A stretch of 64,000 bases of DNA, taken from Variovorax paradoxus_P. Lineage in GTDB: Bacteria > Pseudomonadota > Gammaproteobacteria > Burkholderiales > Burkholderiaceae_C. The notes below the pieces were generated by a model. The model saw nothing but the letters and a program-made list of their open reading frames with translations. It was not told the DNA's origin and made no database searches. Every line of letters starts with the position of its first letter. The first letter of the stretch is position 1. This document shows positions 1-9,052 of the stretch, piece by piece. Location: NCBI RefSeq assembly GCF_050627025.1, contig NZ_CP192472.1, one strand, 5' to 3'. Made by a program: the position numbers and the translations under genes.

Positions 1-361
1 CGGTGATGTTGGTGTCGAGCACATGCCGCGCGTCTGCAAAATTCTGGTCCAGAAACGCATGGCCGAGCCCCCGGCCCGCATTGGCCAGCAACGCATTCAC
101 TGGTCGCTGGCCCGCGGCCGCCAGAAGCCGGTCGACCCCTTCGGTGGTGGAAAGATCGGCAAGCACGGGCTGCACTTCGACGCCCAGGCGGCGCAGTTGA
201 ACGGCGGCGTCCTCGATCTCCGGCTCGTCGGCCGCAATCACAAGATCGAAGCCCTCGTTGGCGCAGCAGCGCGCGAGCTCCAGCCCTATGCCCGACGAAG
301 CGCCGGTCACGATGGCGAAGGGCCGGGTGAAAGCGGAAGTGTCCATCGGGGAAGTGTTCAT
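1..361 (-). CDS. SDR family oxidoreductase, C-terminus cut by window edge
   Basis: Only the first 120 codons lie in the window; the 3' part is beyond position 1. Reading from 361, the protein has the short-chain dehydrogenase N-terminal glycine motif TGASSGIG at about residues 19-26 for NAD(P) binding, and the family's LLANAG segment near residue 95. The catalytic YxxxK would lie outside the window. The ATG at 361 is preceded by a good AAGGAG site about 8 bases upstream; a second ATG at 346 is possible. The substrate cannot be judged from this part. It is transcribed away from the isochorismatase-like gene at 654. Confidence 0.85.
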   Translation of the reverse strand, partial: MNTSPMDTSAFTRPFAIVTGASSGIGLELARCCANEGFDLVIAADEPEIEDAAVQLRRLGVEVQPVLADLSTTEGVDRLLAAAGQRPVNALLANAGRGLGHAFLDQNFADARHVLDTNIT

Positions 362-653
362 CGGAATAGCTCCTTGTGAACGATTGGCGGGGCGCACGGC
401 GGCGATCCGTGCATGTCGACGGGCGAAGCGCCTACGCGCCCTTGCCGTCCTGATCGCGATAGTCGAACAGCTTGCGATCCATCAGGGCGGGATAACGCGC
501 GTCGTTGTGAAAGAGGCCTCCTACGCACCGCACTTTCCCCGCGCTTTCCGATAACTCGGCGGCGACTTTCGCGGCCACGCGCAGCTTTCCTACGGGGGCG
601 GCTGGGGGCTTTTGAAATGGTGATGCCTCCGCTGACTGGAGACCTCCCGGTAC
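362..653. other. Intergenic region between divergent genes
   Basis: This 292-base gap separates the SDR gene (minus) from the hydrolase gene (plus) and must hold both promoters. A minus-strand frame is open across it and ends at 432, but its only ATG lies far inside the opposite gene and no start with a ribosome site is seen in the gap, so no gene is called. No clear operator or terminator was found. Confidence 0.4.
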
Positions 654-1259
654 ATGGCCGCAACCTCTTCTTCCCCACCCCCTGCCCTTGCACCCACGCC
701 CGCAGCCGGCCACACCGCATTGTTGATCATCGACATGATCAGCTGTTGGGATTTTCCGGATGCCGACAAGCTCTTGCCCGGCGCCCTTTCCATCGCCCCT
801 CGCATTGCGGCGCTGAAGGCCCGGTGCACCCGCGCCGGGGTGCCCACCATCTACGTCAACGACAACCGCGGCCGCTGGCGCTCCGACTTTCCCAAGCTGG
901 TGGAAATGTCCCTTGCCTCGGGCGGCGGGGGCGCCGAAATAACCTCGGCGCTGCTCCCCGGCGAAAAGGACTACTTTGTACTGAAGCCCAAGCAGTCGGC
1001 CTTCTTTGCCACGCCGCTCGAGCTGCTGCTCGCCTACCTGGACGCGAGGCGGCTGATAGTGACGGGCGTGGCAAGCGACCAATGCATCTGGGCGACGCTG
1101 GCCGATGCAGGCATGCGCGACCTGGAAGCGCTGGCGCCGCGCGACTGCGTTGCTTCGCAGACACCGGAACGCAACCAACGGTTTCTACGCCAGGCTGAAG
1201 AGGCGCTGCTCGTGCGCACCACCCCGGGCCCACGCATTCGCCTGCCCGCAAAGCGCTGA
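654..1259 (+). CDS. Isochorismatase-family cysteine hydrolase
   Basis: A 201-aa protein with the cysteine-hydrolase triad: Asp27 in LIIDM, Lys111 in VLKPKQSAF, and Cys144 in VASDQC, in the spacing usual for isochorismatase, nicotinamidase and N-carbamoylsarcosine amidase relatives. The first 20 residues are a Pro/Ala-rich low-complexity tail before the fold begins. Family members hydrolyse amides or enol ethers in the cytosol; the substrate here cannot be read from sequence. It stands alone, with the SDR gene divergent upstream and a small gene convergent downstream, so context gives little help. Confidence 0.85.
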   Translation: MAATSSSPPPALAPTPAAGHTALLIIDMISCWDFPDADKLLPGALSIAPRIAALKARCTRAGVPTIYVNDNRGRWRSDFPKLVEMSLASGGGGAEITSALLPGEKDYFVLKPKQSAFFATPLELLLAYLDARRLIVTGVASDQCIWATLADAGMRDLEALAPRDCVASQTPERNQRFLRQAEEALLVRTTPGPRIRLPAKR

Positions 1260-1304
1260 GCACGGCGGCCCTGTCGCCCAGCGACAGCATGCCCACCCTG
1301 GCGG

Positions 1305-1619
1305 TCAGCCGCTTCGGTGCTCTGCGTTGCGCTTGCGCGTGGCCGCGGCCTTCTTGGCGGATGCGGAGCGTTCGGCCGCCGTACGAGATGCGGCTGCTGC
1401 GCCGCCCTTGTGGCCGCCCTTGCGCGAGGGCGCATGGTTCTCGGCCTTGCCGCGGCCGCTTCCGCTCTTCTTGCCGCCGCCCGTCTCGGCATTGACCGTG
1501 GCCCAGGCGCGCTTCTCGGCTTCGGCCTTGCCGACACCGCGGTGCTCGTAGCTTTCCTCGATGTGCTCGGCCTTGCGTTTCTGCTTGTCCGTATAGGACG
1601 ACTTGTCACCTCTTGGCAT
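1305..1619 (-). CDS. Small basic KGG-type protein (stress or plasmid-stabilisation-like)
   Basis: A 104-aa, very Lys/Arg/Ala-rich protein. It opens with MPRGDKSSYTDKQKRKAEHI and has an AWATVN segment followed by a Gly/Lys-rich GGGKKSGSG tail, the pattern of small proteins common in Burkholderiales that databases often label plasmid stabilisation protein. The ATG at 1619 has AAGGAGA 5 bases upstream; the open frame continues further upstream but has no comparable site. The composition suggests a disordered nucleic-acid-associated protein, and a plasmid function is not supported by anything here. Confidence 0.75.
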   Translation of the reverse strand: MPRGDKSSYTDKQKRKAEHIEESYEHRGVGKAEAEKRAWATVNAETGGGKKSGSGRGKAENHAPSRKGGHKGGAAAASRTAAERSASAKKAAATRKRNAEHRSG

Positions 1620-1834
1620 TGCTTTCTCCTTAAGGGTGAAGAAGCCTCTCATCCTGCGCGCCCGGCCTCTGCGCCGCAGGTCGGAAGACTCAGGGCATGC
1701 GCGTGGGAGCAGTCTGGCGACGGCGAAGCCGCCTCGACTGTGGGATTGCACCGACGGCCCTCACGCCGATTGCACGACACCCTTCAGCGCGCCACGTGCC
1801 GAACATGGCGCTTTTCGCACATGGAGCCTCTTCG

Positions 1835-3616
1835 ATGAAGCAGACAGTCAGCGACTTCGTGGTGCAACGCCTGTACGACTGGGGCGTGCGCCGCATCTAC
1901 GGCTATCCCGGCGATGGCATCAACGGCCTGATGGGCGCACTCGACCGCGCCGAAGGCTCGATCGAATTCATTCAGAGCCGCCACGAGGAGCTTGCCGCCT
2001 TCATGGCCTGCGCGCACGCCAAGTTCACCGGCGAGGTGGGTGTGTGCCTGGCTACCTCGGGCCCGGGCGCAATTCACCTGCTGAACGGCCTCTACGACGC
2101 AAAGCTCGACCACCAGCCCGTGGTTGCCATCGTCGGCCAGCAGAAGCGCAGCGCGCTTGGCGGCGACTACCAGCAAGAGGTAGACCTTGTCTCGCTCTTC
2201 AAGGACGTGGCCCACGAGTTCGTGCAGATGGCCTCCAGCCCGGAGCAAGCCCGCCACCTGATCGACCGTGCCATGCGCATTGCACGCGACCGGCGCGCCG
2301 TTACCTGCGTGATCTTTCCCAACGACGTGCAAGACCTGCCCGCCGTGCCGGTGCCTCCGCGCGAGCACGGCACGGTTCACAGCGGCATCGGCACCACGGC
2401 CACCGCAGTGGTGCCCGAGGCGCCGGCGCTCGAGCACGCGGCGCAAATCATCAATGCCGGCAGCAAGGTGGCCATCCTCGCAGGCGCGGGCGCCCTGCAC
2501 GCTACCGACGAACTGGTTCTTGTGGCCGAGCGGCTGGGCGCCGGCATTGCCAAGGCCCTGCTGGGCAAGGCCGCCGTGCCCGACGACCTGCCCTTCGTGA
2601 CCGGTGCCATCGGCGTTCTGGGCACCCGGCCAAGCTCACGGATGATGGAAGACTGCGACACCCTGCTGATGGTGGGCTCGTCGTTTCCCTATGCCGAGTT
2701 CTTGCCGCCTGAAGGCCGGGCGCGCTGCGTACAGATAGACACCGACCCTCGTGCCATCGGCCTGCGCTACCCGGCCGAACTGGGCTTGGTCGGCGACAGC
2801 CGCGCCACACTGGCCGCCCTGCTGCCGCTGCTAGAGCCAAAGGAACACGGCCCATGGCGCCGCGGCATCGAGGCCGAAGTGGCCAAGTGGTGGCGGGTGC
2901 TCGAGGCCCGCGCGCACGTGGAGGCATCGCCGCTCAACCCGCAGCGCGTGTTCTGGGAGCTATCGCCGCGCTTGCCCGAGCAGGCTGTGTTGACCTGCGA
3001 CAGCGGCACGGCCGCCAACTGGTACGCCCGCGACGTCAAGCTGCGCCGCGGCATGAAAGCCAGCCTCTCCGGCGGGCTGGCCACCATGGGCCCTGCCGTT
3101 CCCTATGCCATTGCGGCCAAGCTCGCTCACCCCGACCGACCGGTTGTTGCGATGCTGGGCGACGGCGCCATGCAGATGAACGGCCTGAATGCGCTCATTA
3201 CCCTTGCGCGCATGTGGCGCGACTGGGCCGACCCGCGCCTGGTGGTAATGGTGCTGAACAACCGCGACCTCAACCTGGTGACCTGGGAGCAGCGCGTGCT
3301 CGGCGGCGACCCCAAGTTCGAGGCCTCGCAGGTGCTGCCCGATTTTCCGTATGCGCGCTTTGCCGAAATGCTCGGCCTGGGCGCGTTGCGCGTCGATACG
3401 CCCGAAGCAATCGGCCCGGCATGGGAGGCCGCCTTTTCCGCCGACCGCCCCATGCTGCTCGAAATGGTGACCGATGCTGCGGTGCCGCCGCTGCCGCCCG
3501 ACGTGTCGCTTGCGCAGGCCAAGGCGTACCTTTCGGCTCTATGGCATGGCGACCCCGAGGCGATGCGCACCGTGAAGGCGGCGGCGCGCGAATACTGGGC
3601 CAGTGCAACGGCGTGA
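1835..3616 (+). CDS. Thiamine-diphosphate-dependent enzyme, pyruvate oxidase/acetolactate synthase type
   Basis: A 593-aa protein with the three-domain layout of PoxB/IlvB enzymes. The N-terminal PYR domain holds the activating Glu in the RHEELAAFM segment (about residue 45), a central domain of the FAD/nucleotide-binding type follows, and the C-terminal domain has the TPP motif starting GDGAMQMNGL and ending in LNNRDLN. Members decarboxylate pyruvate or similar 2-oxo acids in the cytosol. Without a clear membrane-binding tail I cannot choose between quinone-linked pyruvate oxidase and another 2-oxo acid decarboxylase. ATG 1835 has GGAG 8 bases upstream; an upstream extension to 1697 is less likely. 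Confidence 0.88.
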   Translation: MKQTVSDFVVQRLYDWGVRRIYGYPGDGINGLMGALDRAEGSIEFIQSRHEELAAFMACAHAKFTGEVGVCLATSGPGAIHLLNGLYDAKLDHQPVVAIVGQQKRSALGGDYQQEVDLVSLFKDVAHEFVQMASSPEQARHLIDRAMRIARDRRAVTCVIFPNDVQDLPAVPVPPREHGTVHSGIGTTATAVVPEAPALEHAAQIINAGSKVAILAGAGALHATDELVLVAERLGAGIAKALLGKAAVPDDLPFVTGAIGVLGTRPSSRMMEDCDTLLMVGSSFPYAEFLPPEGRARCVQIDTDPRAIGLRYPAELGLVGDSRATLAALLPLLEPKEHGPWRRGIEAEVAKWWRVLEARAHVEASPLNPQRVFWELSPRLPEQAVLTCDSGTAANWYARDVKLRRGMKASLSGGLATMGPAVPYAIAAKLAHPDRPVVAMLGDGAMQMNGLNALITLARMWRDWADPRLVVMVLNNRDLNLVTWEQRVLGGDPKFEASQVLPDFPYARFAEMLGLGALRVDTPEAIGPAWEAAFSADRPMLLEMVTDAAVPPLPPDVSLAQAKAYLSALWHGDPEAMRTVKAAAREYWASATA

Positions 3617-3766
3617 CCCGATGAATCAAGCCATGAAAGTCGGCGTCAGCATGTGCTTACGGCCGCTTTGAAAAGCGTCCTACCACTGGGGCACGGGCGA
3701 CTTCTATATTGAATTCAGACGCCGACCCTTCCTTGCAGAACAACCACCGGCGTCAAGGAGATCATC

Positions 3767-4198
3767 ATGAAGAAACTGCTTATGGTTTGCGCAGCGGCAT
3801 CGTGCCTTGGAATGGTCCAGGTGCATGCGCAAGTAAACACCACTCCGTCTGCGGCCACCGACCCGGCCATGGCCGAATTCAAGGCGGCCCGCGACAAGAT
3901 CTCGGCCGACTACAAGGCCGACAAGGCTGCCTGCGACGCCATGAAGGACAACGCCAAGGACGTCTGCATGGAGCAGGCCAAGGGCAAGGAAAAAATCGCC
4001 AAGGCCGAGCTCGATCAGAAGCAGAAGCCCAGCGACGGCAATGCCCGCAAGGTGGCCGAAGCCAAGATAGACGTGGCCTACGACGTTGCCAAGGAAAAGT
4101 GCGACGACCAGAAGGGCGATGCCAAGGATGCTTGCGTGAAGCAAGCCAAGGCCGATCACGAAAAGGGCAAGGCCGAAATCAAGGCCATGAAGAAGTGA
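3767..4198 (+). CDS. Periplasmic Lys/Ala/Asp-rich protein with duplicated cysteine motif
   Basis: A 143-aa protein with a clear Sec signal peptide (MKKLLMVCAAASCLG...HA, cleaved near residue 22) and a highly charged helical mature part. Two similar segments occur: CDAMKDNAKDVCMEQAK at about residues 58-74 and CDDQKGDAKDACVKQAK near 115-131, so the protein looks like an internal duplication with two CX10C pairs that could form disulfides or bind a metal. Small proteins of this kind are frequent in Comamonadaceae and have no assigned role. AAGGAG lies 7 bases before the ATG. It is convergent with the diheme cytochrome gene 25 bases downstream. Confidence 0.8.
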   Translation: MKKLLMVCAAASCLGMVQVHAQVNTTPSAATDPAMAEFKAARDKISADYKADKAACDAMKDNAKDVCMEQAKGKEKIAKAELDQKQKPSDGNARKVAEAKIDVAYDVAKEKCDDQKGDAKDACVKQAKADHEKGKAEIKAMKK

Positions 4199-4223
4199 CC
4201 GCCGCGCGGCCCGCAGTCCGCCC

Positions 4224-5096
4224 TCAGCGCAGCGTTGCAAAGTAGGCGGCTATGTCGCGGGCGTCCTGCTCGGTCACGCCGAGTTCCGGCATGGCCGTCA
4301 ACGGATCGACCTCTTTCGTATGCCGCAGCCAGCGCACCATGTTCTCGGGTGTGTTGGCGAGCTTTCCGGCAATGAGGGTGCGCCCTCCGATACCCGCCAG
4401 CGGCGGGCCGACGTGGGGGGAAGAACTCGTGACGCCCGGAATGGTGTGGCAGGCGTTGCACGCGTACTGGTGAAGCGCCCGCTTGCCGCGATCGACGTCG
4501 CCCAGGCGCACCGATGAGCCGTCCGGAACGGCGCCGCATGCCGAACCCGTTGCCGCGCCCTGCACCCCATTCGCTTCGAAGCGCGTCGCTTCCGCATATT
4601 GCTGCGGCGTGAGGTCGGGCAGGCGGCCCAGAAAGGCCACCACCGACCACAGCTCTTCCTCGGACAACCGGTACTCCCAGGCCGGCATGCCGCTCATCTT
4701 GATGCCGTTCCTGGTCAGCCAATACAGCTCGCGCGGCTTCCAGTGGTGACGCGCGTCCACCAACGGCCCGGGCAGCGGCTGCATGCTCTTTCCGATGTCG
4801 CCCTGCGCAACACCCGGTGCGCCGTGGCACTGCACGCACTTGTCGCGAAAGCATGCGGCGCCGCGCATCACCATGCGTTCATCGTCGAGCGGCGGCGTCT
4901 CGATGTTGCGGGCGCGCATCTTTACCGACTGGTGCATGGCGGTTTCGAGCAGCGAGTACACCGGCTGGGTGTGCTGCACAGTGGCGGCCACGTTGTAGAG
5001 GCCGCCATACACCACCAGCGCACCCGCCGCCGCGCCAGCAAGGCCCAGCACGGCAACGGTGAGAAGAACGGTCTTGGGTGCACCCATCGGCAACAT
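4224..5096 (-). CDS. Membrane-anchored diheme c-type cytochrome
   Basis: A 290-aa protein with an N-terminal hydrophobic helix (about residues 8-30) that probably stays as an anchor. Two cytochrome c domains follow, each with a CXXCH haem site: CVQCH near residue 87 and CNACH near residue 214, with Met-containing segments (SGMPAWEY, TAMPELG) able to supply axial ligands. It should act in the periplasm in electron transfer to an oxidase. It is transcribed divergently from the caa3-type oxidase genes, 78 bases away, which supports a shared role. Two close ATGs (5096, 5087) make the exact start uncertain. Confidence 0.88.
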   Translation of the reverse strand: MLPMGAPKTVLLTVAVLGLAGAAAGALVVYGGLYNVAATVQHTQPVYSLLETAMHQSVKMRARNIETPPLDDERMVMRGAACFRDKCVQCHGAPGVAQGDIGKSMQPLPGPLVDARHHWKPRELYWLTRNGIKMSGMPAWEYRLSEEELWSVVAFLGRLPDLTPQQYAEATRFEANGVQGAATGSACGAVPDGSSVRLGDVDRGKRALHQYACNACHTIPGVTSSSPHVGPPLAGIGGRTLIAGKLANTPENMVRWLRHTKEVDPLTAMPELGVTEQDARDIAAYFATLR

Positions 5097-5174
5097 TCAA
5101 TTGGCGGCATTGTCCGACGCGCTCCGGCGCCGCCGTGTCGGCGCAAGCCGCGTTCCTGTCCGCAAAATTGCGCC

Positions 5175-5585
5175 ATGCTGGCCGCCCTGCCGTATCGCGC
5201 CGTACCCCGGTTTGCCGTACACCCGTTCGCCTTGCTGTTGCTGGCGCTGCTTGCTGCCGGGTGCATGCCGCAAGACATTCCCCCTCCGTTCGATCGTGCG
5301 CCCCAAGCGCAGGTAGAAAAAGGAAGGCAGTTGCTCGCGCAATACCAGTGCGGCAGTTGCCACGTCATACCAGACGTGCAGGCAGCCCGCGGCCGCATGG
5401 GCCCCACGCTCGCCTCGTTCGGCCGCCGCAGCTACATCGCGGGCCATGTGCCGAACGGGCCCGAGCATCTGGCCAGATGGATCGTTTCACCGCGCTCGCT
5501 GGTGCCCGGCACCCTCATGCCGGCAATGGGCGTTTCACCTGACGACGCGCGCGACATGGCGGCCTACCTGCTCGCACTCGAATGA
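5175..5585 (+). CDS. Monohaem cytochrome c lipoprotein
   Basis: A 136-aa protein with an N-terminal signal ending in a lipobox (LLAAGC, Cys near residue 32), so it is probably lipid-anchored in the periplasm. It has one CGSCH haem site, and PGTLMPAMG supplies the likely Met ligand. Its stop overlaps the start of the CoxB gene (ATGA), which indicates translational coupling and a role as electron donor or accessory cytochrome of the oxidase encoded next. Confidence 0.85.
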   Translation: MLAALPYRAVPRFAVHPFALLLLALLAAGCMPQDIPPPFDRAPQAQVEKGRQLLAQYQCGSCHVIPDVQAARGRMGPTLASFGRRSYIAGHVPNGPEHLARWIVSPRSLVPGTLMPAMGVSPDDARDMAAYLLALE

Positions 5586-6523
5586 GCGAAGGCCCGCCGC
5601 AATCCGCACTCAGGGCCGCAGGGCCCGTCGCCGGCACGCTGCTCGAGGTGAGCACTGTGCTTGCGGTCGGCGGCACGCTCATCTTTGCCGGGGTCATGCT
5701 GCTGCTGGTGCTGGCCGTTCGCCGCCGCAGCGGCACCGTGAACACGCGCTGGTGGCTCATTGGCGGCGGCCTGGTGTTTCCGACCGTGGTGCTTGTGGCG
5801 CTTTTCTTCTACAGCGAATGGCACCGGCCGCCGTGGCGCCCTATTCCGCCAGCCAACGCGCTGATCATCGGCGTAACAGGCCACATGTGGTGGTGGGAGG
5901 TGCGCTACCGCGACCCCGCCACCGGCGCCGAAGTGGTTACCGCCAACGAAATTCGCATACCGGTCGGGCGGCCCGTGTACTTTGGCCTTGGCAGCGCCGA
6001 TGTGATTCACAGCTTCTGGGTTCCGTCGCTCGGCGGCAAGATGGACATGCTGCCCGGCCGCGTGCAGCACCTGCAGCTGCAGGCCGACAGGCCCGGCACA
6101 TGGCGCGGCCAATGCGCGGAGTATTGCGGCGAGCAGCACGCGCGCATGGCGCTGCATGTGGTGGCAGAAGAGCCCACCGCCTTCGATGCCTGGCTCGCTG
6201 CGCAGGCAAAGCCCGCGGTTGCGCCGGCCCCCTCGTCACCCGAGATCGAACGCGGCCGCGAGGCCTTTCTTGCTCACCGCTGCAACGCCTGCCACACCGT
6301 GCGCGGCGTGAGCGAAGAAAGCCGCCTCGGCCCCGACCTGACCCACGTGGGCAGCCGGCTGCACCTGGGGGCCGGCACCGTGCCCAACGAACCCGCCCAA
6401 CTGGCTGCCTGGGTGGCCCACACGCAGCAGCTGAAGCCCGGCGCGCGCATGCCTTCGTCCGGCAATCGCATCGGCGATGCCGACCTTCAACTGATCGCGG
6501 GCTGGCTCGCGCAACTGAAATGA
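5582..6523 (+). CDS. coxB: Cytochrome c oxidase subunit II with fused cytochrome c domain
   Basis: A 313-aa protein with two N-terminal membrane helices (about residues 23-47 and 57-78), then a periplasmic cupredoxin domain with the complete CuA site CAEYCGEQHARM near residue 181, and a C-terminal cytochrome c domain with CNACH near residue 237. This CuA plus haem c arrangement defines caa3-type oxidases, in which electrons pass from cytochrome c to CuA. The gene overlaps its neighbours by 4 bases on both sides (ATGA), so lipoprotein cytochrome, subunit II and subunit I are made from one transcript. Confidence 0.93.
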   Translation: MSEGPPQSALRAAGPVAGTLLEVSTVLAVGGTLIFAGVMLLLVLAVRRRSGTVNTRWWLIGGGLVFPTVVLVALFFYSEWHRPPWRPIPPANALIIGVTGHMWWWEVRYRDPATGAEVVTANEIRIPVGRPVYFGLGSADVIHSFWVPSLGGKMDMLPGRVQHLQLQADRPGTWRGQCAEYCGEQHARMALHVVAEEPTAFDAWLAAQAKPAVAPAPSSPEIERGREAFLAHRCNACHTVRGVSEESRLGPDLTHVGSRLHLGAGTVPNEPAQLAAWVAHTQQLKPGARMPSSGNRIGDADLQLIAGWLAQLK

Positions 6524-9048
6524 CCCACGCAGCGACCGAGCCAGCAACCCTGCCCCCGCGCCCCGAAGCAGAGCGCGAGGCGCTGGAGCGTGCGTGGAAA
6601 CCGCCCACCGGATGGCGCCAGCTCTCGGCGGTCAACAACACGCGCATCGGCGTTTTCTACATTGCCACGGCCATGCTCTTCTTTGTGCTGGCCGGCATCC
6701 TGGCGCTGTTGATGCGCACGCAACTGGCGGTGCCCGGCAACGGCCTGATCGACGCCAACACCTACAACCAGCTCTTCACGATGCACGGCACCGTGATGAT
6801 GTTTCTGTTTGCGGTTCCCATCGTGGAGGCCGTGGCCATTTATTTGCTGCCAGGCATGCTCGGCGCGCGCGACCTGCCGTTTCCGCTGCTCTCGGCCTAT
6901 GCGTTCTGGGCCTATGCCATTGGCGGCCTGGCCTTCTTCTGCACCATTTTTTTCGGCGAGTCTCCGGACGGCGGATGGTTCATGTATCCCCCGCTCACGG
7001 GCAAGGAGTTTTCGCCCGGGCGCGGCGCCGACTGGTGGCTGCTGGGCATCGGGTTCATCGAGATCTCGGCCATTGCGGGCGCCATCGAATTGATCGTGGG
7101 CATTCTCTTCACGCGCGCGCCGGGCATGAAGCTCATGCACATGCCCATCTTTGCCTGGGCCATGCTGGTGAGCGCGCTGATGATCGTCATCGCGTTTCCG
7201 GCCGTGATTGCCGCCACCATGCTGCTGGAGCTGGAGCGCGCATTCGACTGGCCGTTTTTCATTCCTGCGCGCGGCGGCGATCCATTGCTGTGGCAGCACC
7301 TGTTCTGGTTCTTCGGCCACCCCGAGGTCTACATCATCTTCTTGCCCGCGGCCGGCATGGTCTCGATGATGGTGGCAACGCTGGCCGGCACGCCGCTGGT
7401 GGGCCACCGCGCGGTGGTGCTGGCGCTCATCGGCGTGGGCGTGGTGAGCTTTGCGCTGTGGGCGCACCACATGTTTACCGCAGGCCTGGGCAACCTGTCG
7501 CTGCTGATCGTGTCTGCTGCGAGCTTCATTGTGGCCATACCCAGCGGCGTGCAGGTGTTCGCATGGATTGCCACCTTCTGGCGCGGCCGTGTTGCGCTGA
7601 ATGCGCCTACGCTGTTCTTGCTGGGCTTTCATTTCATCTTTGTGCTGGGCGGGCTTACGGGTGTGATGGTGGCGGTGCTTCCGTTCGACTGGCAGGCGCA
7701 CGACAGCTACTTCATCGTGGCGCACCTGCACTACGTGCTCATCGGCGGCATGGTGTTTCCGGTGTTTGCGGGGTTCTACTACTGGGCGCCGCTCTTCAAC
7801 GGCCACTGCCTTTCGGAGCGATGGGGCCGCTGGGTGTTCGGGCTCATGTTCGGCGGATTCAACCTGGCGTTCTTTCCGATGCACATCGCGGGCATGCTCG
7901 GCATGCCGCGGCGCGTGTACACCTACGATGGCAGCCTGGGCTGGAACGCACTCAACATGCTGTCGACCGTAGGCGCCTATGTATTGGCGGCCGGCGTGCT
8001 GCTTTTCTTCATCGATGCGTTTCGCACCCTGCGGCGGCCGCCCCGCGACCACGGCGACCCGTGGCGCGCCGGCACCCTCGAATGGCTGCCGCCACGCGAA
8101 TACGGCGCGCGCAGCATTCCGCAGGTCGGTTCGCGCTATCCGCTCTGGAAGAACCCCGCGCTGCCGCAAGAGGTAGAGGCCGGCCACCACTGGCTGCCCC
8201 GCACCGTATTCGGCGGCCGCGAAACGCTGATGACCAGCCTGCGCGACGCGCGGCCGTTGCACCTGCTGCGCCTGCCCACCGACAGCTGGTGGCCGCTGGG
8301 TGCAGCGGCCGGCACGGCGGGCTTCTTTCTGCTTCTCACGGTGGCGCAGACCGTGCCGGCGTTTGCGTGCGGCGTGCTGGCCATTGCGTTCATCCTGCGC
8401 TGGCTATGGGATTCGGATCAGCCGCCGCCGGTTGCAACGGTGGACGTGGGCCATGGCGTGCACCTGCCGGTGGGCGCGCACGGCAGCACATCGCATTCGT
8501 GGTGGGCCATGATCGTGCTGATTGCGGTGGACATGACCATCTTCGTTTCGCTGCTCTACACCCACGTGCACCTTGCCATGGCAAGCGACGTGTGCCCGCC
8601 ACCCGGCGCCGCCCTGCCCGCCACGCGTTGGCCGCTGGCCGCGGCCCTGCTGCTCGCCGCAAGCTCGGCCGCCATGCTGGCCGCCACGCGCCTGGCGCGC
8701 ACCGCGCATGCAAACGGCCAGCGCCTGCTGCGCATGCTGGTGGCGCTGGCCATCGTGGCCGCAGTTGCCGCAGCCGCGCTCGACATCGGCGGGCACGTGC
8801 TGGCGCAACTCGACCCGCGTGCGCAAGGCTGGAGTGCATCCGTCGGCATGCTGCTCGGCTACCAGGCCTTTCACATTGCCGTGCTCATGCTGATGGGCGG
8901 CTATGTGCTGGTGCGCTCCTGGGCGGGGCGGCTGCTGCCCACGGCGCGCGCGACCATCGACAACACCGGGCTCATGTGGCATTGCGTGGCGGCGCAGGGA
9001 ATCATCGGCGCACTCACGGTGCAGCTGGTGCCGCGGCTGCTGGGTTGA
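6520..9048 (+). CDS. ctaD: Cytochrome c oxidase subunit I fused to subunit III
   Basis: An 842-aa fusion. The first ~520 residues are a full haem-copper subunit I: low-spin haem ligand His89 in FTMHGTVMMF, FFGHPEVY holding a CuB His and the cross-linked Tyr, the HHMFT pair, and VAHLHYV with ligands to haem a3 and haem a. After a linker come further helices, including HSWWAMIVLIAVDMTIF, typical of subunit III (CtaE). Separate genes are the usual state; fusions of this type occur in some caa3 and related oxidases. It reduces O2 to water and pumps protons in the inner membrane. No haem a synthesis or assembly genes lie nearby. Confidence 0.93.
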   Translation: MTHAATEPATLPPRPEAEREALERAWKPPTGWRQLSAVNNTRIGVFYIATAMLFFVLAGILALLMRTQLAVPGNGLIDANTYNQLFTMHGTVMMFLFAVPIVEAVAIYLLPGMLGARDLPFPLLSAYAFWAYAIGGLAFFCTIFFGESPDGGWFMYPPLTGKEFSPGRGADWWLLGIGFIEISAIAGAIELIVGILFTRAPGMKLMHMPIFAWAMLVSALMIVIAFPAVIAATMLLELERAFDWPFFIPARGGDPLLWQHLFWFFGHPEVYIIFLPAAGMVSMMVATLAGTPLVGHRAVVLALIGVGVVSFALWAHHMFTAGLGNLSLLIVSAASFIVAIPSGVQVFAWIATFWRGRVALNAPTLFLLGFHFIFVLGGLTGVMVAVLPFDWQAHDSYFIVAHLHYVLIGGMVFPVFAGFYYWAPLFNGHCLSERWGRWVFGLMFGGFNLAFFPMHIAGMLGMPRRVYTYDGSLGWNALNMLSTVGAYVLAAGVLLFFIDAFRTLRRPPRDHGDPWRAGTLEWLPPREYGARSIPQVGSRYPLWKNPALPQEVEAGHHWLPRTVFGGRETLMTSLRDARPLHLLRLPTDSWWPLGAAAGTAGFFLLLTVAQTVPAFACGVLAIAFILRWLWDSDQPPPVATVDVGHGVHLPVGAHGSTSHSWWAMIVLIAVDMTIFVSLLYTHVHLAMASDVCPPPGAALPATRWPLAAALLLAASSAAMLAATRLARTAHANGQRLLRMLVALAIVAAVAAAALDIGGHVLAQLDPRAQGWSASVGMLLGYQAFHIAVLMLMGGYVLVRSWAGRLLPTARATIDNTGLMWHCVAAQGIIGALTVQLVPRLLG

Positions 9049-9052
9049 AGCG

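Noticed and set aside
432..1178. Minus-strand ORF opposite the isochorismatase-like gene
   Set aside because: Its only plausible protein-like part is the last 50 codons, with no start or ribosome site near it; kept only as a note under the intergenic region.
1305..1619. Plasmid maintenance function
   Set aside because: The common database label is not supported: no partner, no plasmid genes and a purely basic low-complexity sequence.
6487..8262. A 591-codon minus-strand ORF opposite the oxidase subunit I
   Set aside because: Shadow frame, rich in His/Arg/Gln as expected for antisense of a hydrophobic GC-rich gene.
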